Origin: Dictyobacter arantiisoli
Lineage (GTDB): Bacteria; Chloroflexota; Ktedonobacteria; Ktedonobacterales; Ktedonobacteraceae
Assembly (NCBI RefSeq): GCF_008326305.1
Contig: NZ_BIXY01000011.1
Location: forward strand, 42,377-106,376
Direction: 5' to 3'
Length of the DNA stretch: 64,000 nucleotides
Translations under genes and position numbers: made by a program
Shown here: in pieces, positions 27,607 through 36,854 of the stretch
Numbering within the stretch: the stretch's first letter is position 1
Layout of the letters: every line of letters starts with the position of its first letter
The notes under the pieces: model-generated
The model's input: the letters and a program-made list of their open reading frames with translations, nothing else
Database searches by the model: none
Told to the model about the DNA's origin: nothing

Positions 27607-27784
27607 AAACATTCTCCTTCTCATCCAGGACGCTGCAACCCGACCGACAATCAATAAAGTTAAAGAGTCTCCTTTCCCTCACGTCAGCCAGAAAAAAGAA
27701 GTTTCAAGGCCTCACCTGAACGCCTGCCGATACTATCCAGAAAATCGCTAACAACATTTTTGCGCAATCTTCCCCAAATAGAAG

Positions 27785-27827
27785 AAAGGTCCCAATTCTC
27801 AAGAAAGGCAAGAGAATTGGGACCTTT
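27785..27827 (-). terminator. 16-bp hairpin after the PH-like membrane gene
   Basis: AAAGGTCCCAATTCTC (27785-27800) pairs exactly with 27812-27827, 11-nt loop, 29 bases after the stop of the minus-strand gene at 27856. It is followed on the minus strand by TTCTTCTATTT, moderately T-rich. Confidence 0.65.
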
Positions 27828-27855
27828 GAGCCACGGTGTAGAAGAGGATATTCTT

Positions 27856-28680
27856 TTAGTAGAGAGGTTGTCCTGCACCCTGACGAGCATAATTGATTAA
27901 TTCCGTGAATACAGCGACATTCGGCACCTTATTTAATGGTAGTGCCACCCAATTGAACATTTTTCCCTGCTGCTTGATCAGCAGACGCCCCTGATCAACC
28001 ATAACGTTGCCGACCTGGGGCCAGGGCAAAAGGTCTCCTTTACCTCTGATAATACCTTGCTGGCTAATCTGAAGCGGACCGAAGGGGAGCACCTGTCCCG
28101 AATTATATGCAGTGAGCGCCTGAGGCATATGTAATCCCACAACTTCACGCTCGATGCGCGACCCGAGTATTTCCGCATGTAATACCCTTCGGTTATCCAC
28201 GATAATAGTAGTGCCATCCTGGCGTTGCAGCGTATAGCGATCGCGAACGCTGGCTTTAAAAATCAACAAAACAAAGACACCAAGCAAGCCATAAGATCCA
28301 TAACGTCGAGTACGTTGCTGATCATGCCAGATAACTGCAATATTTTCCCAGCGTATTGCATCCAGTTTGCTCTCTTTACCAGCAATCAAACCGGCCGAGA
28401 ATTCATAAATGCGCACATTATAATGTGTTAACCCATAGATGCCATACACAATAGCAATAATGGGAATGATTATCAGTGCATAGAAAATATAATCGGTCAG
28501 GAAGAGAAGCGCAAGAAACAAGATGATATCGGCAATAATGATGCCAGCAACGATACCAATCACAGCCAGCGGATTAGAAATGCGCGGCTTGTAGATATGG
28601 TTTAATGGGCCAAGCTGGGACGCCATCGCAGCCTGAGCAACCTCCGTCGGCAAATTGGGGGCAATGTTGGGCTGTTGCAT
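27856..28680 (-). CDS. Membrane protein with PH-like architecture (DUF6585-like)
   Basis: 274 residues. After a short N-terminal region (~1-45) two hydrophobic helices (~40-95, IVAGIIIADIILFLALLFL and IIIPIIAIVYGIYGL) are followed by NVRIYEFSAGLIAG, WENIAVIWHDQQ and a single further hydrophobic stretch (LLGVFVLLIF). The C-terminal half has LQISQQGIIRGKGDLLPWPQVGNVMV. The repeated pattern of a strand-rich domain with W-x-x-(I/V)-x-x-(I/V) resembles bacterial PH-like/DUF6585 membrane proteins; I am not certain of the family number. The start at 28680 follows GGAAGGAG, 11 bases away. Function unknown. Confidence 0.7.
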   Translation of the reverse strand: MQQPNIAPNLPTEVAQAAMASQLGPLNHIYKPRISNPLAVIGIVAGIIIADIILFLALLFLTDYIFYALIIIPIIAIVYGIYGLTHYNVRIYEFSAGLIAGKESKLDAIRWENIAVIWHDQQRTRRYGSYGLLGVFVLLIFKASVRDRYTLQRQDGTTIIVDNRRVLHAEILGSRIEREVVGLHMPQALTAYNSGQVLPFGPLQISQQGIIRGKGDLLPWPQVGNVMVDQGRLLIKQQGKMFNWVALPLNKVPNVAVFTELINYARQGAGQPLY

Positions 28681-29049
28681 AATCAATGTAACTCCTTCCA
28701 AAGCTGGAATATAAAAAGATAAATGTAAAAGAAAAAAGCGCATAAAAAGAAAGAAATCTACTTTATGCTTCGCATAGTAAAATACTATACAGGAACAATA
28801 TTTTCTTTGCAAGCCTGACTTTCTATTCTCTTTCAGATAAATAAAAAAGGAAAACTTTGAGATGCAAAAAACTTATGAGTAAGTTAAAGAACTATCACCT
28901 TGTCAAGTTATCTATACCACCAAAAAGTTGTTCCCTATCCAACAAATATTCATCTTTGCTGATTGATTGATGTCCACTTGGAGATTACTATTGTAAACGA
29001 CGGCTGTTGAATAAGCAACAAAAGAACGATAAACAACAAGGAGTAATCA
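28681..29049. other. Divergent intergenic gap, nothing specific seen
   Basis: 369 bases, AT-rich, between the minus-strand membrane gene and the plus-strand reductase. No RNA gene, palindrome or ORF with a ribosome site is evident. Confidence 0.4.
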
Positions 29050-29982
29050 TTGAAAATAATCATTTATGGCGCGGGCGTATTGGGAAGTTATCTGGCACAT
29101 GCGCTGGTAAGAGGAGGCAATGATGTCACCATGCTTGCCAGAGGAACGCGTATTGAAGAACTGGAGAACAATGGTCTTGTCATTCGCCATGCGCTACAGC
29201 GGAAGACGACGGTTGACAGAGTTCATGTCATCAGTACCCTGAGGCCGGATGATATTTACGACCTTATCTTTGCGGTACTACCGTATTCAGATTTACCGGC
29301 GGTCTTGCCTGCCCTGGCGGAAAATCAAAGCCGCCATCTTGTTCTTGTAGGTAATAATCCTGATGCTCGTGCTATACAGCAATACCTCAAGGATAACAAT
29401 GCGGTGGACAAACAGATCGCATTTGGCTTTCAACTCAGCGGAGGACGGCGGGAAAATGGTCGCATCATCAACGTGAGTGGAGGCGGACGGATGGAAATTG
29501 GTGGTCTCGATGGCGAACTCACATGGCGTCCTCTGCTCGAAGCAGCCTTTCAACATGCCAGCTATAAACTGGCTTTTTCTGAGCAAATTGACGCCTGGCT
29601 GAAAAGTCATATCATCCCCGTTCTGGGAATCAGCTACGCTACCTGTGCCGGGAATGGTAATTTACAAAAAGCGACAGGCGACAAAAAGCTGCTAAAGCAG
29701 ATCATTGGAGCCTTAGACGAGGGATACAGGGTATTGGAAACGCTCGGGTATCCGCTCATCCCTGCCAGACAGGCACAATTTATTCGCCAGAGACGACGGT
29801 TACTTTCCCTGCTCATAAAGATATATGCAATGACCCCGCTCCCCGGGCTGGTAGATCCAATGACACAACTCGATGAGGCGATAGCATTACAGCATGCCTT
29901 CAACGAGTTAAAGCAAAAAGCGAACATCCAGACCCCGAATTGGGATGCGCTTGAAAGCTACCTTACCCGGGTTCAAGGATAG
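29050..29982 (+). CDS. Ketopantoate reductase (PanE/ApbA) family oxidoreductase
   Basis: 310 residues. The NADPH-binding Rossmann start IIIYGAGVLGSYLAHAL and the LARGTRIEELENNGL segment are typical of 2-dehydropantoate 2-reductase-like proteins; the C-terminal helical half holds the K-x-x-x-N/S catalytic region less clearly. Start is TTG at 29050, with AAGGAG 7 bases before it and the GAG-loop beginning at residue 6; no ATG serves better. The family contains many members with other substrates, so a pantothenate role is only a default. It is monocistronic. Confidence 0.82.
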   Translation: MKIIIYGAGVLGSYLAHALVRGGNDVTMLARGTRIEELENNGLVIRHALQRKTTVDRVHVISTLRPDDIYDLIFAVLPYSDLPAVLPALAENQSRHLVLVGNNPDARAIQQYLKDNNAVDKQIAFGFQLSGGRRENGRIINVSGGGRMEIGGLDGELTWRPLLEAAFQHASYKLAFSEQIDAWLKSHIIPVLGISYATCAGNGNLQKATGDKKLLKQIIGALDEGYRVLETLGYPLIPARQAQFIRQRRRLLSLLIKIYAMTPLPGLVDPMTQLDEAIALQHAFNELKQKANIQTPNWDALESYLTRVQG

Positions 29983-29993
29983 ACTATTCAGGC

Positions 29994-30290
29994 TTAAGCC
30001 CAGCTCCAGGGCTGGCTGCGGTCTACGTTGGTATTGCCGGTCCAGGTAAATGCGCTATCGTAGAGATGACCATTGGTCAGATACCAGCCAGCCAGCGCCC
30101 CGATCTCATCCGAATATTGGCGCAACCAGTTCGGATCGCTCGTTGTGACCCAGCCCGTGTTATAGCCGATCAGCGCGTGTCGCAAAAGTTCAGTTCCACT
30201 ATATCCAACATTACCAGCCTGATGGGCAACAAGCAAGCAAGAAAGCATAGAACAGAAGGCCCATGTTATCAAACAAAGCGTACTTATCAA
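29994..30290 (-). CDS. Possible small secreted protein
   Basis: 98 residues. The first ~30 residues look like a signal peptide (MISTLCLITWAFCSMLSCLLVA), and the rest is rich in Trp, Asn and Gly (ALIGYNTGWVTTSDPNWLRQ, then YLTNGHLYDSAFTWTG). I do not recognise it. The ribosome site (TAGGTG) is weak. The stop is 11 bases from the convergent reductase stop. It could also be a decayed piece of a larger exported protein. Confidence 0.35.
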   Translation of the reverse strand: MISTLCLITWAFCSMLSCLLVAHQAGNVGYSGTELLRHALIGYNTGWVTTSDPNWLRQYSDEIGALAGWYLTNGHLYDSAFTWTGNTNVDRSQPWSWA

Positions 30291-30611
30291 TCATGAATCA
30301 CCTACGGACACAGGAGATTAGTCCGGGTCGCCAATGCATAAGAACAAAATCTTCAATTTAGTGTTATTACTAATAAGGAGTTCATGCGGAGAGATGGCAT
30401 GGGGAGCAAGCAGCCAGACATAGCAGTGAATAAAATGTGAACGACAGAGGTGATCCAGATGAATTCAGTCGGCTCTTGTCTGGTTAGATGGAACATTTTA
30501 GTATACAATCATATGCATCTATCACTTTTGTATGCGCACACCGGGGTACACATACAGTATTTGTGTTTTCGCATCTCTCAATGAGAGGATTTAGAGAAAG
30601 CTAAAAGGAAC
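30291..30611. other. Intergenic gap before the DUF3105 gene
   Basis: 321 bases holding the DUF3105 promoter. I see no palindrome, RNA gene or further ORF. Confidence 0.35.
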
Positions 30612-31250
30612 ATGCCAAGTACTACCAAAAAAAGCGCGGCTGAGAACCGCGAAGGGGGCCAACGGCAGCAGCGGCAACGGCGCTATGTCAGAGAACAGGC
30701 AAAAAAGCGTAAAAAGGAAATAGCTATTTGGAGTGGCGTGGCCGTTGCGTTAGTCCTGATCATTGGCATCATTATTTATGCGGTCAATAGCCAGCAAAGC
30801 CCTGGGGACATTGCAGGAGTCGTGAGTTACAGCGGATTGACGCGCAACCACGTCACGACCAAGGTAAACTATAAGCAAAATCCACCTGTAGGAGGAGATC
30901 ATAATCCCGTCTGGCTGAATTGTGGCGTCTATGATCAACCTGTCCAAAATGAGAATGCGGTCCATGCCCTGGAGCACGGGGCCGTCTGGTTTACTTACCA
31001 GTCTACCTTATCGGATGACCAGATCGCACAACTACGGCAGCTCGTCAAAGGACATACATACGCCATACTTTCGCCCTATAACAACTTGCCAGCACCTATT
31101 GTTGCCTCAGCATGGGGCTTACAATTAAAAGTGAACAATGCAAATGATCCACGCCTGGCTCAATTCTTAAAAAAATATGAGCAAGGACCGCAGAGTCAGG
31201 AGCCCGGAGCCGCCTGCAGCGGTGGCACAGGAAATCCTATTAGTCAATAA
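30612..31250 (+). CDS. DUF3105 membrane-anchored protein
   Basis: 212 residues. A strongly basic cytosolic tail (~1-38, Arg/Lys/Gln rich) leads into one membrane helix (~39-58, IAIWSGVAVALVLIIGIIIY) and an outside domain of ~150 residues with YKQNPPVGGDHNPVWLNCG, ENAVHALEHGAVWFTYQ and the last cysteine near the C-terminus. These are the DUF3105 landmarks; the conserved His residues and Cys pair hint at metal binding or a redox role, but the family is uncharacterised. Start has AAAGGAAC directly upstream. A strong terminator follows, so it is monocistronic. Confidence 0.88.
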   Translation: MPSTTKKSAAENREGGQRQQRQRRYVREQAKKRKKEIAIWSGVAVALVLIIGIIIYAVNSQQSPGDIAGVVSYSGLTRNHVTTKVNYKQNPPVGGDHNPVWLNCGVYDQPVQNENAVHALEHGAVWFTYQSTLSDDQIAQLRQLVKGHTYAILSPYNNLPAPIVASAWGLQLKVNNANDPRLAQFLKKYEQGPQSQEPGAACSGGTGNPISQ

Positions 31251-31331
31251 TGTTGGAACATTCCTATCCATAAATCGAATAGTCGCTCTCGTGCACCCTT
31301 ATTTATCCATTGAGAGTGGGAAGAGTTCAAT

Positions 31332-31367
31332 TGAGAATAGAGGCAAGGATGATTGCCTCTATTCTCA
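31332..31367 (+). terminator. Terminator after the DUF3105 gene
   Basis: TGAGAATAGAGGCAA (31332-31346) pairs exactly with 31353-31367, 6-nt loop, followed by TCTGTTTGG. It lies between convergent genes and may serve both. Confidence 0.65.
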
Positions 31368-31404
31368 TCTGTTTGGATGATTTATGGCAAAAAGGTAAGA
31401 GCCT

Positions 31405-32112
31405 CTAGTGATAAATGAGGCCGGGAATTTCATTATTCATGCGTGCAGTCCGCATACGTGGCAGGAACACGTTCTGATAGAGTTCAAAGGCGTCTTCATA
31501 ACCCTCATCGCACTTGTTTGGATACAATCGATAACAGGCCTCTGACATATTGTAGTGGAGGAAGAATATGCTCGAGTGAGGAATGGTTGGCAATTCTCCA
31601 TATGCTTCACCTTCTACCTCATCTATGTCACCCTCAACCCATCCTTTTAAAGCGGGGTTGATATATAATCCCTGTATTATATTCCTGTTATCACTCTTCA
31701 TACAAGATAATTCCAATAGCGTGAAATCTTTTCCACGCAGGACGACCTGAAGCGTATGTCCGGCATCCGCAAACTCGGTAAGGAGGGCACAGAGACTACT
31801 TACATTTGTTTTGCCAGGAATAATTGAGATGCAGAAACGTGTAGACGCGACATCAAGGGGGAAACGTCCATCCGCACACAGCCGATCATCAGCCGTACGA
31901 GTGATTTTCTCATAGATACGTAACGTTTGGATTGACGCATCTATTGGAGCTATAACACGCGCTCTTATAAAATCTCTATGCCCCGGTAGCAGATTTGTCT
32001 TCTTCTGTACATCGAGCACAGCGTGTATTTTGAATAAATTCTGGAGCAGAGCAACAAAAATATCAAGTGTCGTTGTCATAGTCGCCTCGTACAGTTTTGC
32101 CTTATCTTTCAT
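31405..32112 (-). CDS. Hypothetical protein, weakly like a GspE/PilB N-terminal region
   Basis: About 235 residues. No signal peptide or membrane segment. A segment near residues 60-105 (TADDRLCADGRFPLDV and then RFCISIIPGKTN) recalls the R-x-P-Q-D-G-R-(I/F) and R-x-S-x-x-P motifs of type II secretion/type IV pilus ATPases just before their nucleotide-binding domain, but Walker motifs are absent. It may be a stand-alone derivative of that domain. The Met at 32112 is used; an in-frame TTG two codons earlier is possible. The ribosome site is unclear. No pilus genes are nearby. Confidence 0.6.
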   Translation of the reverse strand: MKDKAKLYEATMTTTLDIFVALLQNLFKIHAVLDVQKKTNLLPGHRDFIRARVIAPIDASIQTLRIYEKITRTADDRLCADGRFPLDVASTRFCISIIPGKTNVSSLCALLTEFADAGHTLQVVLRGKDFTLLELSCMKSDNRNIIQGLYINPALKGWVEGDIDEVEGEAYGELPTIPHSSIFFLHYNMSEACYRLYPNKCDEGYEDAFELYQNVFLPRMRTARMNNEIPGLIYH

Positions 32113-32511
32113 ATTCAAAAAGAGATCTAATCAATGTGCAGCGCTTGTCTGATTGGGCACCTCAAGGATAAGATGATTCATATGGAGTGGGATAGAATGA
32201 TCTCAAGAACTTCTTCCTTAAAACAGGAGAATATTGAATATTTTACCACAACAGATAGCTGGCACACAACTATCCTATATTCTCTCTTCATCTGTCAAAG
32301 TACGCGCTAAAAGAGGTGAAGGGCTTTTTCAGGGAGGCCCCCAGGATGTTCATTGCTCGCTTCTCAAGCGGAATTACAAAGAGGATTGTCGGCGCTAGAA
32401 TTTGTTGCAATGTAGCGAAGAGACAGGTCATAGCGTGTCAAAGAGTGGTATACTCTCAGAGATCGGGCGTTATACAATACCCGATCAACAGTAAGTTGAA
32501 GAGGAGATTAA
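32113..32511. other. Intergenic region before pgi
   Basis: 399 bases between divergent genes. It contains the pgi promoter and the strong GAAGAGGAGATTAA ribosome site at the right end. No RNA gene or palindrome is evident. Confidence 0.4.
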
Positions 32512-34146
32512 ATGATGTCAACCAAATTGACAGACCAACCCTCCTGGAGGGCACTTAAAGACCACTTTCAAAAGACTCATGACCTTCATCTGAGGACACT
32601 CTTTGCCGAAGATCCAAAACGCGGTGCGCGTTTCACTCTTGAGGCGGAAGGTCTTTATTTAGATTATTCTAAAAATCGTATTACCGATGAAACACTCAAA
32701 TTATTATTGAATCTGGCCGAGTCGGTTGGTTTGCGTCAACGCATTGATGCGATGTTCAGTGGTGAAAAGATCAATGTGACGGAGAAGCGTGCGGTATTGC
32801 ATGTGGCTTTGCGCGCCAACAAAGATCAGTCCATTATAGTTGATGGTCAAAATGTGGTTCCTGAAGTACATGCCGTGCTGGATAAGATGGCTGGCTTTGC
32901 GAACCGTGTCCGTAGCGGTGAATGGAAGGGCCATACCGGCAAACGCATTCGCAATATTATCAATATCGGTATCGGCGGATCTGATCTCGGCCCCTATATG
33001 GCCTATGATGCCTTGCGCTATTATAGTGATCGCAATCTGACCTGTCGCTTCGTGTCGAACGTCGATGGCACCGACTTTGCCGAGGCTGTCCACGATCTAG
33101 ATCCCGAAGAGACACTCTTCATTGTGGTGTCTAAGACCTTTACGACAATTGAAACCCTGACCAATGCTCGTTCGGCCCGCGCTTGGAGCCTGAACAAGTT
33201 GAAGGATGCCGGTGCGGTTGCGAAACACTTTGTAGCTGTCTCGACCAATGAGAAGGAAGTCGCTAAATTCGGTATCGATACCGCGAATATGTTTGGTTTC
33301 TGGGATTGGGTCGGTGGCCGCTATTCCTTTGACTCAGCCGTTGGCCTCTCCTTGATGATCGCCATTGGTCCCGAGAACTTCAAAGAGATGCTGGCTGGCT
33401 TCCATGCGATGGATGAGCACTTCCGCACCGCTCCTTTTGAGCAGAATCTGCCAGTCCTGCTGGCCTTGATCGGCATCTGGTATAACAACTTCTACGGCGC
33501 TGAAACCGTGGCAATTCTGCCGTATGATCAATATCTGGATCGCTTGAGTTCCTATTTACAACAGCTCGATATGGAGAGCAATGGCAAACATGTGGACCTG
33601 GAAGGAAATGTGGTCAATTATCAGACCGGCCCAATCATCTGGGGTCAGCCTGGTACCAATGGTCAGCACGCCTTCTATCAACTTATTCACCAGGGCACCA
33701 AGTTAATTCCTGCTGATTTTATTGGCTTCAGCCAGACGCTTAATCCGGTAAAACCACATCATGATCTGTTAATGGCAAACTTCTTTGCGCAGACCGAGGC
33801 TCTGGCCTTTGGTAAGACGTCTGAAGAAGTGGCCGCCGATGGTGTCGCCGACTTCCAGGTTGCACACCGCACCTTTGAAGGTAATCATCCTACCAACACG
33901 ATCCTGGCGGAGCGCCTGACCCCTGCGCTGCTCGGAAAGCTGATCGCGCTCTATGAGCACAAAGTGTTTGTGCAGGGCACCATCTGGAACATCAATTCCT
34001 TTGATCAGTGGGGCGTTGAACTGGGTAAAGTGCTCGCCAACCGCATCATTCCCGAGCTGGAAAGCGCCACAGAGCCCCAGCTCAAGCACGATAGCTCAAC
34101 CAATACTCTGATCAACCACTATCGCCAGCAACGCAAGGCTGAATAG
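32512..34146 (+). CDS. pgi: Glucose-6-phosphate isomerase
   Basis: 544 residues, the usual length. It interconverts glucose 6-phosphate and fructose 6-phosphate in glycolysis and gluconeogenesis. All diagnostic segments are present: [18 protein letters not shown] (phosphate loop), [11 protein letters not shown] (the SKT-x-T phosphate-binding motif), VGGRYSF (Arg of the first PGI signature), DMESNGK (catalytic base Glu), [10 protein letters not shown] (ring-opening His), and [10 protein letters not shown] (second signature with catalytic Lys). The start at 32512 follows GAAGAGGAGATTAA; the second codon is also ATG. It is monocistronic, ended by a 24-bp hairpin. A second, highly divergent PGI-superfamily gene lies at 37678. 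Confidence 0.98.
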   Translation: MMSTKLTDQPSWRALKDHFQKTHDLHLRTLFAEDPKRGARFTLEAEGLYLDYSKNRITDETLKLLLNLAESVGLRQRIDAMFSGEKINVTEKRAVLHVALRANKDQSIIVDGQNVVPEVHAVLDKMAGFANRVRSGEWKGHTGKRIRNIINIGIGGSDLGPYMAYDALRYYSDRNLTCRFVSNVDGTDFAEAVHDLDPEETLFIVVSKTFTTIETLTNARSARAWSLNKLKDAGAVAKHFVAVSTNEKEVAKFGIDTANMFGFWDWVGGRYSFDSAVGLSLMIAIGPENFKEMLAGFHAMDEHFRTAPFEQNLPVLLALIGIWYNNFYGAETVAILPYDQYLDRLSSYLQQLDMESNGKHVDLEGNVVNYQTGPIIWGQPGTNGQHAFYQLIHQGTKLIPADFIGFSQTLNPVKPHHDLLMANFFAQTEALAFGKTSEEVAADGVADFQVAHRTFEGNHPTNTILAERLTPALLGKLIALYEHKVFVQGTIWNINSFDQWGVELGKVLANRIIPELESATEPQLKHDSSTNTLINHYRQQRKAE

Positions 34147-34162
34147 TATTCAATACATTCAA

Positions 34163-34229
34163 GTTTCACAAAAGAAGAGTCCTCTCTATCCCTCAATACG
34201 AGGTGGAGAGGACTCTTCTTTTGTGAAAC
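34163..34229 (+). terminator. 24-bp perfect hairpin after pgi
   Basis: The arms 34163-34186 and 34206-34229 pair perfectly over 24 positions with a 19-nt loop, 17 bases after the pgi stop. The T-run on either side is weak, but the stem is among the longest in the window. Confidence 0.75.
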
Positions 34230-34346
34230 CATTACTCTATCTTGAACGAGATAGGAGCAATGAAAGGCCCATTTCGACTTCCATGGGTCAGGTATACTGT
34301 GCGATAGGACAGAGTAGAATAGCGTAAATAAGGAAGAGAGGCATGT

Positions 34347-35162
34347 ATGGAATATCGTATTTTGGGCCGTAGTCAACTGCACGTTCCGGTGATTGGCATG
34401 GGAACCTGGCGGACGTTCGATGTGCGCGGTGAGTCTGCTTTGAAGAACGCCCACGCGGTAGTTAATAATGCACTCGCCCATGAAGTGACATTCTTCGATT
34501 CTTCTCCAATGTATGGGGCCTCCGAGCATGTGCTGGGCGAGACATTACGGGGACGCCGCCGTGACGCACTGGTCGCAACGAAGGTCTGGGCGAGGACGAG
34601 GAGCGAGGGACAGGCACAGATTAAATATGCACTGGCTTGCTTCGAGAATCTGGTGGATGTCTATCAAATCCATAATCTGGAGAATTGGCTGGAGCACCTC
34701 GCCTTGCTAGAAGGCTACCAGGCTAGCGGGCATGTACGCGCCATCGGAGCCACTCACTACAGTGCCAGCGCCTTCAAAGAACTGCGCACAGTCATGCGGA
34801 CTGGCCGTATCTCGGTCATCCAGATTCCCTATAATCCATTGCAGCGCGAAGTTGAAACAGAGATTTTGCCGCTGGCAGCCGATCTGGGCATTGGTGTGAT
34901 CGTAATGCGTCCCTTTGGCGAGGGAAGTTTGATGCGACGCATCCCTTCAGCACAGGATCTAAAGCCACTGGAAGGCTTTGGTGTGACGACCTGGAGTCAG
35001 GCACTCCTTAAGTGGGCCCTCAGCGATATGCGTTGCCAGATCGCCATTCCAGCCACTAAAAATATCCAACATGGCAGCGAAAATGCAGCAGCAGGCACCC
35101 CACCCTGGTTTGGACAGGAAGAACGAGCCCTCGTCGCACGCCTGGCAACCCGCTCTAACTAG
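34347..35162 (+). CDS. Aldo/keto reductase
   Basis: 271-residue NADPH-dependent TIM-barrel oxidoreductase. It keeps the Asp-Tyr-Lys-His tetrad: D in FFDSSPMYG, Tyr in SPMYGASEH, Lys in VATKVWAR and His in YQIHNLENW. The C-terminal IAIPATKN segment is the cofactor phosphate-binding part. A start with GGAAGAGAGGCATGT upstream supports 34347. The gene is convergent with a second aldo/keto reductase at 35263; both lie beside the sugar operon at 36.8 kb. Substrate unknown. Confidence 0.9.
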   Translation: MEYRILGRSQLHVPVIGMGTWRTFDVRGESALKNAHAVVNNALAHEVTFFDSSPMYGASEHVLGETLRGRRRDALVATKVWARTRSEGQAQIKYALACFENLVDVYQIHNLENWLEHLALLEGYQASGHVRAIGATHYSASAFKELRTVMRTGRISVIQIPYNPLQREVETEILPLAADLGIGVIVMRPFGEGSLMRRIPSAQDLKPLEGFGVTTWSQALLKWALSDMRCQIAIPATKNIQHGSENAAAGTPPWFGQEERALVARLATRSN

Positions 35163-35182
35163 AGAGAGAGAAAAAAAAGCCC

Positions 35183-35222
35183 TGGTACAGAGTCGCCGCA
35201 TACTTGCCGCGAGCCTGTACCA
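35183..35222 (-). terminator. Terminator between convergent aldo/keto reductases
   Basis: TGGTACAG (35183-35190) pairs with CTGTACCA (35215-35222), with further inner CGC/GCG pairing. On the minus strand it is followed by GGGCTTTTTTTT, making a good intrinsic terminator for the reductase at 35263. Confidence 0.7.
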
Positions 35223-35262
35223 TGCTTATTAAGCTTATTTTTACGCGTGTCGTGTCTCACGC

Positions 35263-36159
35263 TTATTTGTGCGCCTGATTGATCGCCTCAAATTCCTCGG
35301 GTGTCAACTTGATCGTTGCACCAACGACATTCTCTTCAAGGTGTTTGACCGAGGAGGTGCCAGGAATTGGTAGGATGGTTGGTGAACGATGCAGCAACCA
35401 GGCAATAGTGATCTGGCTCGGCTGAACCTGATGTTTTTTAGCAACGGTATCCAACGCGCCACCAGGTCGGGCCAGATCGCCACCACCCAGGGGGCCCCAG
35501 GGAATAAAACCAATGCCCTGCCTGGCACAGATGTCGATCAGCTCATCCGATTGTTGAGGCGTCATACGCTCGGATTCGTGATTTGAGAGATTGTAACGAT
35601 TCTGAACAGTCACAATCGGGACAATCTTTTGCGCACGAGCCAGTTCGTCGATAGTGACATTCGAGACACCAACATGGCGAATCTTGCCCTCTTGCTTCAT
35701 CTTTGCCACCTCGCCCATGGAATCCTCAAAAGGCACCCTGGGATCTGGACGGTGGAATTGATAAACATCAATGTGATCCACACGCAAGCGGCGCAGGCTA
35801 CCTTCCAGAGCCTCCCGCAAATGAGCAGGACGCCCATCTTGCGGCCACTGATTGGGACCGGTACGCAACAGGCCACCCTTGGTAGCGATCACAAGATCCT
35901 TTGGATAGGGATAGAGCGCTTCAGCGATCAGTTCCTCACTGACATTGGGGCCATAAGAATCAGCGGTATCAATAAAATTGATACCCAGTTCCAGGGCACG
36001 GCGTAACACAGCAAGTGAGCCCTGCTTATCCTTTGGCTGACCCCAGATGCCATCGCCAGTAATGCGCATTGCGCCATAGCCGAGACGATACACCTGTAAA
36101 TCTCCACCAATTTTAAAGGTTCCACTCTCAGTTGCGGGCTGGTTTTGTATATTTGTCAT
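35263..36159 (-). CDS. Aldo/keto reductase
   Basis: 298 residues. Tetrad: D and Tyr in FIDTADSYGPN, Lys in IATKGGL, His in VYQFHRPDP. The end ILPIPGTSSVKHLEENV is the NADP-binding motif of the AKR11/12-like bacterial group. It is a close paralogue of the reductase at 49756: both share GAMR(I/L)TG-GIWG-P, ELI-AEALYPYPK and PVTVQNRYN-type blocks. The ribosome site lies in AAGGAAGGGTTTAAGATATG. An 18-bp tandem repeat sits upstream. Substrate unknown. Confidence 0.92.
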   Translation of the reverse strand: MTNIQNQPATESGTFKIGGDLQVYRLGYGAMRITGDGIWGQPKDKQGSLAVLRRALELGINFIDTADSYGPNVSEELIAEALYPYPKDLVIATKGGLLRTGPNQWPQDGRPAHLREALEGSLRRLRVDHIDVYQFHRPDPRVPFEDSMGEVAKMKQEGKIRHVGVSNVTIDELARAQKIVPIVTVQNRYNLSNHESERMTPQQSDELIDICARQGIGFIPWGPLGGGDLARPGGALDTVAKKHQVQPSQITIAWLLHRSPTILPIPGTSSVKHLEENVVGATIKLTPEEFEAINQAHK

Positions 36160-36223
36160 ATCTTAAACCCTTCCTTGCTCTTTTGTATATGTCGACCTGC
36201 CGCTTGTCAGATACACAGGTCGT

Positions 36224-36270
36224 CTTGTTGTCTATCTTGTCCTTGTTGTCTATCTTGTCCTTGTTGTCTA
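36224..36270. repeat. 18-bp minisatellite in the reductase upstream region
   Basis: The unit CTTGTTGTCTATCTTGTC occurs at 36224-36241 and 36242-36259 followed by an 11-base partial copy to 36270, 2.6 units in all. It lies 65 bases upstream of the minus-strand aldo/keto reductase. Confidence 0.85.
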
Positions 36271-36854
36271 TAAGGTGGATAGCATTCCCACAGACATTAG
36301 CATGCGTCTAACAATCAGCAAAAAGACTCTCTTTATTCTACTCATTGCGGATGCAATAAGTAACACGCATCATCCCGCTTTTCATTCCAAACTCAACAAT
36401 AAAAGCAACAAGATAAGCTCTAGAAAGGCATTTCCGTTATCTGACAGTAATGCTTTTCTTTTTTTTATTATGGCTGTTTTTCACGCCTATGTAGTTTATT
36501 TAATAGGAACATTAACCACATTTCTTATTTTACGCGCCTCATTTGATAGCCTGTAGTTGCATAAAACTTCACACCAGAATAGCTCCTCAATCCCCTCCAC
36601 TGGCAGGTGCACGCTCATTTTTTCATTGCTCTCAGATGGTATATATGCATCATCAGGAAAAATGTCGATAAAATGAGTGAGGAAGCGTTCTTTTCTCTTT
36701 GCTTGCCAGTCTGGGAAACGAGACTAAATAGAATTGTGTTATGCTACTTTTATCTCTCAAGGTGAATGAACACTTTGAACAATCGTTTACGTCTTGTCGG
36801 ATATTCATCCTGTACGTATCACGAACATTCACGCATAAGTGGAAAGAGGTTACA
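36271..36854. other. Gap before the sugar operon
   Basis: No credible gene: one 93-codon frame has no ribosome site and no family look. At 36592-36630 a short stretch (CTGGCAGGTGCACG plus a T-run) faintly resembles the GC-hairpin part of the covarying-hairpin element, perhaps a decayed fragment. The operon promoter should lie toward the right end. Confidence 0.4.

Noticed and set aside
32512..34146. Suspected loss of the catalytic Glu in pgi (WGQPGTNGQ where some enzymes have WGEPGTNGQ)
   Set aside because: The catalytic base lies in DMESNGK and the ring-opening His in NGQHAF; both are intact, so the Gln is not at the catalytic position.
36275..36556. 93-codon plus-strand frame with hydrophobic stretches
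   Set aside because: No ribosome site, AT-rich low-complexity composition, no family resemblance; lies in the upstream region of two genes.
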